Source: Mucilaginibacter achroorhodeus
Lineage (GTDB): Bacteria; Bacteroidota; Bacteroidia; Sphingobacteriales; Sphingobacteriaceae
Direction of reading: 5' to 3'
DNA: 64,000 bases
Assembly: GCF_007846095.1 (NCBI RefSeq)
Contig: NZ_VOEI01000006.1
Location: 62,001-126,000 of the forward strand
Numbering within the stretch: position 1 is the stretch's first letter; every line of letters begins with the position of its first letter. Positions 27,734 through 36,339 of the stretch are shown here, piece by piece. A program made the position numbers and the translations under genes. A model generated the notes under the pieces. It worked only from the letters and a program-made list of their open reading frames with translations, ran no database searches and had not been told where the DNA came from.

Positions 27734-27771
27734 AAAAAAAGGGAGCGCTAACGATAGCGCTCCTTTTTTAT
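27734..27771 (+). terminator. Strong intrinsic terminator
   Basis: GGAGCGCTA-acga-TAGCGCTCC is a perfect stem flanked by an A run and a T run, so it may act on both strands. Confidence 0.92.
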
Positions 27772-28015
27772 TTGTATTCGTTTTTCGACTTAGTCTTGTA
27801 TTTTTTAATAATGTGGAATGGCAATATATTTCCCACTATGGGAAAATTTTTACCCAATGCGAGGTCGGTTAAAAAGAGCATTGTTTTAAATAGTTGCTTG
27901 AGTGCTTAATAAAGCTTAATAGCTGATAACTGTTATACATAAGGCAAATTTTGCGCCATTGCTAAAACTTCATGAAAAAGGTATAAATTTAAGCCGCTAA
28001 ATACCCGCGCTTATT

Positions 28016-31000
28016 TTGAAAAAGTACCTGGCCCTTATAGCCATTATTGTTTTAACGGCATGTACAGCTAATGTTATGGGGCAAAAATTGCCTTTGCCCA
28101 TCACTAACACACAAAAACTTAACGCTATATCAGTTCAGGCTAAGCAAAACTTTACAGCAAGTTACGCTAAAGCCGTATCGCTGGCTAAACGAAATGGCTG
28201 GCCGGTAAAAAGAATTAACAAAGCCGGCAACCTGGTGATACTGCAAGGGCTTGATGGGCGCGGATTTCCTATATTTTTATCAACCCACAACAATACTATC
28301 GCTGCGGCAACAACCGGTACTAATACGGTACAGCCGGGTGGTTCGCTTAATCTCAACCTGTCTGGCAGCGGCAGTTTTTTAAATGGTAAGCTGGGTATTT
28401 GGGATGGTGGCAGCGTTTATGCCGGTCATCGCGAGTTTGCTGGTAAAACCATTACCTTAAACAATTCATCTGCCGGTGTTGCAGATCACTCTACACACGT
28501 AGCTGGTACCATGCTGGCGAAAGGTGTATATGCGCCTGCTAAAGGTATGGCCTTTGATGCTTCCACTTTATTGTCATGGGATTTTGATAACGATGTTTCA
28601 GAAATGAGTGGTGCGGCCGCAGGGCTGTTATTATCAAACCACTCTTATGGTGACGTAGGAGGCTGGGATTATAACAGTACCGACCAACGCTGGGAATGGT
28701 ACGGTTTGCCCGGCGATAACGAAGACTATTTGTTTGGCTTTTATGACTCCCGTACCCGCGACTGGGACCAGATAGCGTATAATGCGCCGTATTATTTAAT
28801 AGTTGAATCAGCAGGTAACTCACGTACCAGCAACGGCCCTGCTGTAGGTACAAACTATTATGGCTATAAAAGCCGTACCGATCCCACCTTCGAGAACAAG
28901 GGGCCTCGCCCATCAACCATCAGCAGTAATGATGGTTATGATATCATCACCACAACAGGTACTGCTAAAAATATCTTAACGGTCGGTTCGGTTGGACAAC
29001 TGCCAAACGGACCAGGCAGCAGACAGGATATATCCATATCAGCTTTTAGTAGCTGGGGCCCAACGGATGATGGGCGTGTTAAACCGGATATTGTTGGCTG
29101 CGGCGAACAGATACTTTCAACCGGAACAAGTAATCCCAGTTTTTATTACTACTCGTCTGGTACATCAATGGCGGCGCCTAACGTAACCGGTTCTCTTTAT
29201 TTGTTGCAGGAGTATTACGCTCAAAAAAACGGTGGTGCTTTCATGCGCGCAGCAACTCTTAAGGGGTTAGCTTGCCATACTGCATTTGATGCAGGGAATG
29301 TTGGTCCCGATTATGTTTATGGATGGGGGTTGCTGGACATGAAAGCTGCAGCGCAAGCCATAACAGATAGTAAGTTTAAAAGCCTTATAAACGAAGAAGT
29401 GCTGGCTCAAGGACAAACCCGCACGCTTGAAGTTACTGCTTCGGGTGTTGGTCCGCTTGAAGTTTCTATATCATGGACTGATCCGGAAGGTACACCAACT
29501 GCAGACGGCGTGATCAACAACCGTACACCTAAATTGGTGAATGACCTTGACATTCGCGTAAGCGACGGCCAAACCACCTATTCACCTTGGGTGCTTACGC
29601 CGGATAACCCTTCGGCAGCAGCTACCACGGGTGATAACATTAGAGATAATATTGAACAGGTTAACATTGCTGATGCTATTCCCGGGAAAAAATACACCAT
29701 AACCATAACACACAAAGGAACGTTAAAATCGGGCAGCCAGGCTTATGCTCTAATAGCCACAGGCATTGGAGGCAGCCCGTATTGTGCATCGGCACCGCTA
29801 TCAAGTGCTGATTCTAAGATTAATAACTTTACCCTTGCCAACATCAATAAAACCGCCACTGCCGGTTGTACAAGTTATACTGATAACACCAACTTAACGG
29901 CGCAACTGGAAGTGGGCAAAACTTATCCGTTCAGCATCACATTAGGTACGTGCGGCGGTAATTTTAATAAAATAGCCAAGATATTTATAGACTGGAACGG
30001 CAATGGCGTATTTGATACCAATGAAACGGTAGCAACTTCAACTGTTATAAACGGAACTGCAAGCTTCTCAGGAAATATTGCCGTGCCTATTTCGGCGTTG
30101 ATAGGGAATACCACACTTTTACGAATAGTTTTAAGCGAAACCAACGATGCTTCAACGATAACCCCATGTGGTAATTATGCTAAGGGCGAAACCCAGGATT
30201 ATCTTGTACAGATCTTAAAACCATCTGTTGACGCAGGTGCAACAGCCATTGTAAATAGCCTTGAAGGTGTTACCTGTGCATCATCCGTGGCCGTAAAGGT
30301 AAGGCTTAAGAACTTCGGCAGCACCACCATAACCAATATCCCGGTAACGGCAAGGGTTACTGCACCTAATGGCGCCGTTACTAATTTTAGCGAAACTTAC
30401 ACGGGCACGCTTGATCCGGATGAAGAGGAAGACTTTACTTTTAGCGGTAAATTTAATACCCGTCCCGGCAGCGATTACACGGTTACAGCAACCACTAACG
30501 TTCCGGGTGATCCATTGTCATCAAATAATTCGGTAACCGGGACTATTGAAGTTGGTACACCTCCGTCTGTGGATGGATCCAATCTGCAGGCTTACTATTG
30601 TATCAACACAAAATCTTATGAGTTGAGCGGCGGTGGTGATGGGCAAATATTTTGGTATGCCGCAGCAACCAGTACACTACCATTAGGCACCGGCTCACCT
30701 GCTACTATTACCACAGCACCCTTAAATAACACTTTCTATGCAGGGTTAAATGATTTTAGTGCAAAGATTGGACTAATAACTAAAAGTGCCGGCCCGGCGG
30801 GTGGTTACAATCAATTTTCGCCGGGTGTAAGGTTTACCACGCAGGCACCTATGGTTATTGAGAGTGCACGGTTATACATAGGTACATCGGGCAAGATCAC
30901 CTTTACTGCAACAAATGATAATGGCGAAGTGGTTTCAACAACAACCATAAATGTTGCGAAAACCCGTACAACTACTATCGCTCCTAATTTGCCTGCGGTT

Positions 31001-31780
31001 GAATTAGCCGATGATCCGCTTGACCAGGGAAGAGTTTACACATTAAATTTAGTACTGCCTGCAGCAGGCAATTACACCATAACGCCAAGTTATTTGAACG
31101 GTGCTTCACTTTATAGAAATAAGGGTACAGGTATCAGCTATCCGTTTACTGCCGGCAACATTGTCAAGCTAACAGGGAATAATGCAACATCAAGTGCACC
31201 TGAAACCGATACAGCTTATTACAAGGGCATGTATTATTATTTTTATGATATACAGCTTCGCAGTCCCGGCTGTGCATCAACACAGCGATCCCCGGTTACG
31301 GTTGCAAAGCCGGTAATAACTCAAAATGGTGATGATCTGCAGGTAAACCTTACCGGTGAATTGCAATGGTTTTTAAATGGCGAAACAATAGCAGGCGCTA
31401 CTAATCAAAAGTATACGCCACTTAAGGGGGGTATTTATACTGTTCAGTTAACGCTTGGTACAGGTTGCGTTGCCCAGTCTGATGGGTTTGATTTCCGGCT
31501 GGTGGCTAAAAATCCTGATAAGTCTGAAATAGGATTAACGGTTTTTCCGGTTCCGGCTGATGATTACGTCAATGTGGTTTTTAACACAACGCAAGGAGGC
31601 GATCTTCGGTTGTCATTGATAAACAGCGCCGGGCAAACGGTATATCAAAGCAATAGGAAAATAACAACAGGTAATTTTAATGCCGATATCAATACATCAG
31701 CACTTGTACCTGGCACCTACGTGGTAAACATTAAACTTGGGGATAAACAATATTCGCGCAAGATAGTGGTACTCCATTAA
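28016..31780 (+). CDS. Secreted subtilisin-like (S8) peptidase with GEVED, CARDB-like and type A T9SS sorting domains
   Basis: The frame starts at a TTG codon (28016), chosen because the next residues (MKKYLALIAIIVLTACTANV) form a signal peptide and the first in-frame ATG lies inside it. In the 1254-residue product the catalytic triad is D130 (LGIWDGG), H161 (HSTHVAGTM) and S384 (SGTSMAAP). A P-domain-like stretch follows, then a GEVED domain (about 650-740, with FIDWNGNGVFDTNE), a CARDB-like module (about 745-860), and a C-terminal type A sorting domain beginning VFPVPADDYVNV and ending SRKIVVLH. The protein should be exported by the type IX system and cut or anchored at the surface. It stands alone between two terminators. 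Confidence 0.92.
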   Translation: MKKYLALIAIIVLTACTANVMGQKLPLPITNTQKLNAISVQAKQNFTASYAKAVSLAKRNGWPVKRINKAGNLVILQGLDGRGFPIFLSTHNNTIAAATTGTNTVQPGGSLNLNLSGSGSFLNGKLGIWDGGSVYAGHREFAGKTITLNNSSAGVADHSTHVAGTMLAKGVYAPAKGMAFDASTLLSWDFDNDVSEMSGAAAGLLLSNHSYGDVGGWDYNSTDQRWEWYGLPGDNEDYLFGFYDSRTRDWDQIAYNAPYYLIVESAGNSRTSNGPAVGTNYYGYKSRTDPTFENKGPRPSTISSNDGYDIITTTGTAKNILTVGSVGQLPNGPGSRQDISISAFSSWGPTDDGRVKPDIVGCGEQILSTGTSNPSFYYYSSGTSMAAPNVTGSLYLLQEYYAQKNGGAFMRAATLKGLACHTAFDAGNVGPDYVYGWGLLDMKAAAQAITDSKFKSLINEEVLAQGQTRTLEVTASGVGPLEVSISWTDPEGTPTADGVINNRTPKLVNDLDIRVSDGQTTYSPWVLTPDNPSAAATTGDNIRDNIEQVNIADAIPGKKYTITITHKGTLKSGSQAYALIATGIGGSPYCASAPLSSADSKINNFTLANINKTATAGCTSYTDNTNLTAQLEVGKTYPFSITLGTCGGNFNKIAKIFIDWNGNGVFDTNETVATSTVINGTASFSGNIAVPISALIGNTTLLRIVLSETNDASTITPCGNYAKGETQDYLVQILKPSVDAGATAIVNSLEGVTCASSVAVKVRLKNFGSTTITNIPVTARVTAPNGAVTNFSETYTGTLDPDEEEDFTFSGKFNTRPGSDYTVTATTNVPGDPLSSNNSVTGTIEVGTPPSVDGSNLQAYYCINTKSYELSGGGDGQIFWYAAATSTLPLGTGSPATITTAPLNNTFYAGLNDFSAKIGLITKSAGPAGGYNQFSPGVRFTTQAPMVIESARLYIGTSGKITFTATNDNGEVVSTTTINVAKTRTTTIAPNLPAVELADDPLDQGRVYTLNLVLPAAGNYTITPSYLNGASLYRNKGTGISYPFTAGNIVKLTGNNATSSAPETDTAYYKGMYYYFYDIQLRSPGCASTQRSPVTVAKPVITQNGDDLQVNLTGELQWFLNGETIAGATNQKYTPLKGGIYTVQLTLGTGCVAQSDGFDFRLVAKNPDKSEIGLTVFPVPADDYVNVVFNTTQGGDLRLSLINSAGQTVYQSNRKITTGNFNADINTSALVPGTYVVNIKLGDKQYSRKIVVLH

Positions 31781-31814
31781 CAAAAGAGCCGCCTGTTTGG
31801 GCGGCTCTTTTGTT
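31779..31814. terminator. Bidirectional terminator between convergent genes
   Basis: AACAAAAGAGCCGCC (31779-31793) pairs perfectly with GGCGGCTCTTTTGTT (31800-31814) around tgtttg. It overlaps the stop codon of the peptidase gene and serves the convergent gene as well. Confidence 0.93.
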
Positions 31815-31826
31815 AAAATAGCTTTT

Positions 31827-32321
31827 TTAGAAAGTATATTTAACGCCAAGCCCGGGTGCTACATCAAAGAATGGCCCGGTAGCTAATTCTACACGTGGAT
31901 TAAGATCAAGGCTAATAGCTATCGGTGCTTGTTCAATCTTATACTCCAAGCCCAGTACGCCATCTGCGCCTAAAAGGATATGGCTATCGTTATACACTTG
32001 GTCATCACCGCCAAAACGTTTGTAAACGCCGCTGCCCACGCTGCCCAGGTGCGCACCAAAGCCGTAGTAAAATTTTAAACCTGCCGTGTTAAAAGCCTGT
32101 TGGTGCAATTCATACAAACCGGAAAACACAACGCCATGGCTACGTATACCAATAACGCCTTCAATTGCTGTGCCCTCATTCAAAAAATATTTTACAGATG
32201 GCCCATTCTCATAGCCGCCAAATTTTAGGCCGACAGCAGTTTTATAATCCTGGGCTTTTACAGAACTTGTAATCAGCACAAATGAGCAAAGTGCTATTAA
32301 GGAAAGTAAGATCTTTTTCAT
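31827..32321 (-). CDS. Small outer-membrane beta-barrel protein
   Basis: I use the ATG at 32319-32321 (MKKILLSLIALCSFVLITSS, cleavage near VKA-Q), rather than an in-frame ATG four codons upstream. The 164-residue product is mostly alternating hydrophobic/polar strands (TAVGLKFGGY, TAGLKFYYGFGAHLG) and ends in a C-terminal aromatic residue (GVKYTF), the signature of an outer-membrane barrel recognised by BamA. Its size suggests an eight-stranded barrel. No specific family or function recognised. Confidence 0.8.
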   Translation of the reverse strand: MKKILLSLIALCSFVLITSSVKAQDYKTAVGLKFGGYENGPSVKYFLNEGTAIEGVIGIRSHGVVFSGLYELHQQAFNTAGLKFYYGFGAHLGSVGSGVYKRFGGDDQVYNDSHILLGADGVLGLEYKIEQAPIAISLDLNPRVELATGPFFDVAPGLGVKYTF

Positions 32322-32505
32322 ATTAAGATGCAAGTAGTGGTTAGTTTATATATCATCTCATAACGGCTAAAAGCTTTATTTATGCTAATTTGGAGTGCAA
32401 AACTTCTGTCGCTGTACTTATACCGCTGAGAATAAAGCTTAAAAAGTGAAAAAAGCCATGGGCTTTAAAGCTACAATAACATAAATTGCCCAAAAGCTAT
32501 CAAAG

Positions 32506-34191
32506 ATGAATTTGAGAAATACAATAGTATATATAAGTCTGCTTTTGATAGGCACAACAGGTGCCGTACTGGCGCAACCATCCATAACATCTTATAAAAA
32601 TGGCGTTGCGGTTTGTGCTTATCCCGATGCGTCAAAAGCAGGGGTAGAGGTACTGAAAAAAGGTGGTAATGCGGTTGACGCAGCTGTAGCTGTACAGTTT
32701 GCTTTGGCTGTAACGCACCCGCAGGCGGGCAACATTGGTGGTGGTGGCTTTATGGTCTATCGTTCTGGCAAAGGTGAGATCAATACGCTTGATTTTAGGG
32801 AAATGGCGCCTGCAAAAGCTACGGAGAAAATGTACCAGGATGCTAACGGCAACATCATACCTGATCTGAGTTTGTACACGCACAAAGCATCGGGAGTGCC
32901 GGGTTCTGTAGACGGGTTATACGAGGCGCATAAAAAATATGGTAAGCTTAAATGGGCCGATCTGGTGCAACCCGCAGTAGACCTTGCCTTAAGGGGTTTT
33001 ACAATTACCAAGAGGTTGGCATCAGACCTTAACCGTGCTGCGGATGAATTTACCAAGCTTAATCCCGGCAAAAGCTATTTGATTAAGCAAGGCGGTTGGC
33101 AACAGGGCGATATTTTGGTTCAGGCGGATCTGGGGCGTACACTGGAACAAATAAGAGACAGGGGGCGTGCCGGTTTTTATGAAGGTAAAACTGCCGATCT
33201 TATCATCGCAGAAATGCAAAAAGGTGCCGGGCTTTTTACCAGGAATGATCTAAAAAATTATCATTCGGTTTGGCGCAAACCTATAACAAGCAATTACAAA
33301 CAATATCGGGTTATTACTATGCCGCCGCCATCAAGCGGAGGGATAGCTTTGGTGCAGTTGCTTCATTCGGTAGAAAAATACCCGCTACGCAGGTGGGGTT
33401 TTAACGCTGATAGTACCGTTAGGTTGATAGTGGAGGCCGAGAGGCGTGTTTATGCCGACCGGTCTAAATACCTGGGCGACCCCGATTTTTATAAAGTGCC
33501 CGTGGATAGCCTTATCAACCCCAGATACATTGACGCAAGGATGAAGAATTTTAGCTGGGATGCTGCCACGCCAAGCACGGCCATACAGCCGGGTAGTTTT
33601 ATAGGTTACGAGAGCGACCAAACTACACATTACTCTATTGTTGATAAGGATGGTAACGCAGTATCTATCACTACAACGCTTAACGATACTTTTGGCTCTC
33701 ACATTTTTGTTGCCGGTGCCGGCTTTTTGCTGAACAATGAAATGGACGACTTTAGCTCTAAACCCGGTGTGCCTAACATGTATGGGTTAATAGGCGGCAA
33801 GGCTAACAGTATACAGCCCGGAAAGCGCATGTTATCGAGCATGACACCTACCATTGTAGAAAAAAACGGTAAGTTATTTATGGTTGTAGGCACGCCGGGC
33901 GGCTCTACTATCATCACGTCAGTTTTTCAGACTATATTGAATGTACTTGAGTTTAACCAGACCATGCAGCAGGCGGTTTCATCAAAACGTTTCCACCACC
34001 AGTGGTTCCCTGATGATGTGCAGTCAGAGGACGGTGCGTTCACTGAAGCGACAAAAGCAAAGCTGCAGGAAAAAGGTTATAAGCTTAGTCGCCGTGGTGC
34101 CATAGGCCGGGTTGATGCCATATTGGCTACCCCGCACGGATACGAGGGCGGCGCCGATCCGCGAGGAGATGATACTACGGTTGGGTATTAA
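32506..34191 (+). CDS. ggt: Gamma-glutamyltranspeptidase
   Basis: The 561-residue precursor has a signal peptide (ending VLAQ). The autoprocessing site is T373 in DQTTHYSIVDKDGNAVSITT, matching the catalytic N-terminal Thr of the small subunit in E. coli GGT. Other family motifs are GGNAVDAAVA, GNIGGGGFMVY and LLNNEMDDFSSKPG, the latter with residues that bind the glutamyl moiety. It should cleave glutathione and gamma-glutamyl compounds in the periplasm or at the surface. It stands alone, with no neighbouring glutathione gene. Confidence 0.96.
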   Translation: MNLRNTIVYISLLLIGTTGAVLAQPSITSYKNGVAVCAYPDASKAGVEVLKKGGNAVDAAVAVQFALAVTHPQAGNIGGGGFMVYRSGKGEINTLDFREMAPAKATEKMYQDANGNIIPDLSLYTHKASGVPGSVDGLYEAHKKYGKLKWADLVQPAVDLALRGFTITKRLASDLNRAADEFTKLNPGKSYLIKQGGWQQGDILVQADLGRTLEQIRDRGRAGFYEGKTADLIIAEMQKGAGLFTRNDLKNYHSVWRKPITSNYKQYRVITMPPPSSGGIALVQLLHSVEKYPLRRWGFNADSTVRLIVEAERRVYADRSKYLGDPDFYKVPVDSLINPRYIDARMKNFSWDAATPSTAIQPGSFIGYESDQTTHYSIVDKDGNAVSITTTLNDTFGSHIFVAGAGFLLNNEMDDFSSKPGVPNMYGLIGGKANSIQPGKRMLSSMTPTIVEKNGKLFMVVGTPGGSTIITSVFQTILNVLEFNQTMQQAVSSKRFHHQWFPDDVQSEDGAFTEATKAKLQEKGYKLSRRGAIGRVDAILATPHGYEGGADPRGDDTTVGY

Positions 34192-34289
34192 GGGTAAAGT
34201 GAAAATTTAAAAGTAAAAATTCAAAATAGTGTTGCTTGGGTGAAGGCAGTGGGTTTGATTATTTTACTATTAACCATTAACTAATATCT

Positions 34290-34326
34290 ATGAACTACAT
34301 AGTATTCATTTAAAATATTAAGTTTG
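34290..34326 (+). promoter_or_regulatory. Candidate -7 box and operator of the MarR gene
   Basis: TAAGTTTG (34319-34326) fits TAnnTTTG and ends only six bases before the ATG at 34333, predicting an almost leaderless mRNA. Upstream, ATGAACTACATAGTATTCAT (34290-34309) has dyad symmetry (ACTA-ca-TAGT with ATGA/TTCAT flanks), suited to an autorepressor operator. No -33 TTTG is seen. Confidence 0.45.
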
Positions 34327-34332
34327 TGCACT

Positions 34333-34773
34333 ATGCGAAGCAATGTAAAACAGCAGGAAACCATTGACTATTTCCTGAAAATAGTTTGGCAAACCGTTGC
34401 TAACCGGTATAACCAAACAGTTACCGAGTTTGGTTTTACACAATCTATAGGTTACCTGCTCATTAATATTGATGAGGAGGGCACCACTGTTTCGCAAGCT
34501 GCAGCATTGCTGGGCTTAAAATCAACAAGTTTGTCGCGCATGCTTAATCAGTTAGAACAAGCCGGCCTAATTTACCGGGCATCTAACCAGGGGGATAAAC
34601 GTTCGGTTAAAATTTACCTTACAGACTTAGGTAAAGAGAAAAGGCAGATAGCAAAAAACGTTGTTAAGCAATTTAATAATTATCTTAATGCGCATATCAG
34701 CGAGGCCGACCGGGCTTATCTGACCGAAATGCTGCGGAAAATAAACCAGCTTACGCTTAATTACAAACCCTGA
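34333..34773 (+). CDS. MarR-family transcriptional regulator
   Basis: I start at the ATG at 34333 rather than the in-frame TTG at 34324, because the TTG overlaps the candidate -7 promoter box. The 146-residue product has the winged-helix core of MarR proteins: TTVSQAAALLGLKSTSLSRM (recognition helix), LEQAGLIYRASNQGDKRSVK (wing, with the conserved D-R-R/K-S pattern) and YLTDLGKEKR. Such dimers usually repress their own or adjacent genes and respond to small lipophilic or oxidising molecules. The following FKBP lipoprotein genes have their own -7 box, so their control by MarR is uncertain. Confidence 0.92.
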   Translation: MRSNVKQQETIDYFLKIVWQTVANRYNQTVTEFGFTQSIGYLLINIDEEGTTVSQAAALLGLKSTSLSRMLNQLEQAGLIYRASNQGDKRSVKIYLTDLGKEKRQIAKNVVKQFNNYLNAHISEADRAYLTEMLRKINQLTLNYKP

Positions 34774-34839
34774 TATTGCGGCTGCATCCCTCAAGAGTGT
34801 TAAAAAGTGTTAACCTGCATTTTTTGCGATATAAAACGA

Positions 34840-34847
34840 TAACTTTG
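34840..34847 (+). promoter_or_regulatory. Candidate -7 box of the FKBP gene pair
   Basis: TAACTTTG fits TAnnTTTG and ends 15 bases before the ATG. A TTTG lies upstream at 34823-34826, but the 13-base spacing is shorter than usual. Confidence 0.45.
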
Positions 34848-34861
34848 TCGTTATAAATTAC

Positions 34862-35368
34862 ATGAATAGGGCGCTGTTGATATTGTTGCTGTTTGCCGCT
34901 TGTTTTGCATCATGCAAAAAAGGTTTTGATGCTGTTGCAGAAGAAAGATCGCAGGCTGTAATAGATGATGGTATCATCCAGGATTACATTAACAGCAATA
35001 ACTTACGCAGCCAGGTTGTACAGGTAGACAGCATTGACGTGCCAACGGGTATATATTGTATAGTATCGGCCCCCGGCACTGGTAATGACCTGTATACCAA
35101 CTCAACCCGCATAACTGTAAATTATACCGCCAAGATCTTAACAACCGGTAAGATATTTGGCCAAAGCAATAATTTTAAACCCACTTTTGCCTTAGGTGAA
35201 ACACTAAGGGCATGGAAGTTATCCATCCCGCTAATTAAAAAGGGTGGTAAAATACGTATCCTCTCGCCCTCGCGTTATGCTTACGGCCCATACGCCCAGG
35301 ATAGCCTTGGACTGCCGAAGAATTCGGTATGCGATTTTGAGGTTGAACTTTTAGATGTAACGAACTGA
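34862..35368 (+). CDS. FKBP-type peptidyl-prolyl isomerase lipoprotein
   Basis: The 168-residue lipoprotein has a lipobox FASC (C18). It carries one FKBP domain (about residues 75-165; TRITVNYTAKILTTGKIFGQ, IPLIKKGGKIRILSPSRYAY, SVCDFEVELLDV). It should act on proline bonds of exported proteins from a membrane anchor. FKBP-type lipoproteins such as GldI take part in gliding and secretion in Bacteroidota, but this gene is not necessarily GldI. A five-base gap separates it from the double-domain FKBP gene downstream. Confidence 0.9.
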   Translation: MNRALLILLLFAACFASCKKGFDAVAEERSQAVIDDGIIQDYINSNNLRSQVVQVDSIDVPTGIYCIVSAPGTGNDLYTNSTRITVNYTAKILTTGKIFGQSNNFKPTFALGETLRAWKLSIPLIKKGGKIRILSPSRYAYGPYAQDSLGLPKNSVCDFEVELLDVTN

Positions 35369-35373
35369 TTTTA

Positions 35374-36339
35374 ATGAAACAAAGAATTTTTACCTTTTTA
35401 GTACTTGCCCTTGCTGGTTTAACCGCTTGTAAAAAGAATGATAATAATCTGCCTGATATACAGCAGTATGATGACCAGCAGATACAAGCTTATATATCTG
35501 CCAATGCATTAACCGGGTTCACCAAAGACCAGACGCTGATAGGCGATGGTGCAACGGGTTTGTATTACAAATTAATTAGCCCTGCTACCCCGGGCAGCGG
35601 CCCCGATTCGCTAAAATATCAAGACCAGGTGTCTGTTGTTTATACCTTAAAATCGATGGATGGCAAGTATGTAAGTACTGATACAATAGCCAACCATTAC
35701 AACGGTTTTTTGGGCTACATGACAAGCGTGAATACTACTACGGGATTTTATTTTCCCGTGGGTGCGCAGTTAGCTGTTCATAACCTTTTAAAGTATCCGG
35801 GGGCTAACATTCAGGTTCTTATACCCTCGCGCCTTGCTTATGGCGTACGAGGGTATGGTGTAGGAAGTATTACTGCAAGTGGCCGTATAGCAGGTAATCA
35901 AAGCCTTGACATGTATGTGCATGTAATAAAAGATCAGGCTGCTTATGATGACCAGGTGATAAAAAATTATTTTACAGCAAATAATTTAACCGGCTACACA
36001 AAAGACCCGTTAGGTTTCTATTACAAAGTTGTTACCCAGGGTTCAGGTTCTGTTGGGGAGATCACGCAATACTCTAATGTAAGCGCAACTTACGTTGGAA
36101 GTTTATTGAACGGTACCAACTTTGATCAGTCATCCCAAACTACCGCTACAACATTAACACCTTATAGCTTAATTGATGGATTCAAAACCGCTATACTTAA
36201 GTATGGAAGCACAGGCACATCTTTGTCTCTGTTTATCCCCTCTGCATTAGGTTACGGTACAGCTCAGCAAAGTGCAGGTATACCTGCTAACTCAGTACTA
36301 CACTTTGAAGTGCAGATAGCATCGGTTACACAACCATAA
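35374..36339 (+). CDS. Tandem FKBP-domain lipoprotein
   Basis: The 321-residue lipoprotein (lipobox LTAC, C19) has two FKBP-like units (about 75-190 and 210-320). The first is divergent, with longer loops (DQVSVVYTLKSMDGKYVSTD). The second retains more of the usual motif (SNVSATYVGSLLNGTNFDQS, SLSLFIPSALGYGTAQQSAG). Each is preceded by a similar short motif (DDQQIQAYISANALTGFTKD and DDQVIKNYFTANNLTGYTKD), so the whole unit was duplicated. Its stop codon abuts the stop codon of the convergent photolyase gene with no base between them. Confidence 0.9.
   Translation: MKQRIFTFLVLALAGLTACKKNDNNLPDIQQYDDQQIQAYISANALTGFTKDQTLIGDGATGLYYKLISPATPGSGPDSLKYQDQVSVVYTLKSMDGKYVSTDTIANHYNGFLGYMTSVNTTTGFYFPVGAQLAVHNLLKYPGANIQVLIPSRLAYGVRGYGVGSITASGRIAGNQSLDMYVHVIKDQAAYDDQVIKNYFTANNLTGYTKDPLGFYYKVVTQGSGSVGEITQYSNVSATYVGSLLNGTNFDQSSQTTATTLTPYSLIDGFKTAILKYGSTGTSLSLFIPSALGYGTAQQSAGIPANSVLHFEVQIASVTQP

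Noticed and set aside
27826..27846. TTTCCC-actat-GGGAAA palindrome upstream of the subtilase gene
   Set aside because: Only a 6-bp stem in an AT-rich spacer, 170 bases from the start; too weak to annotate.
28539..28916. 125-residue minus-strand ORF inside the S8 peptidase gene
   Set aside because: Antisense shadow of a confidently identified gene; no start signal or motif.
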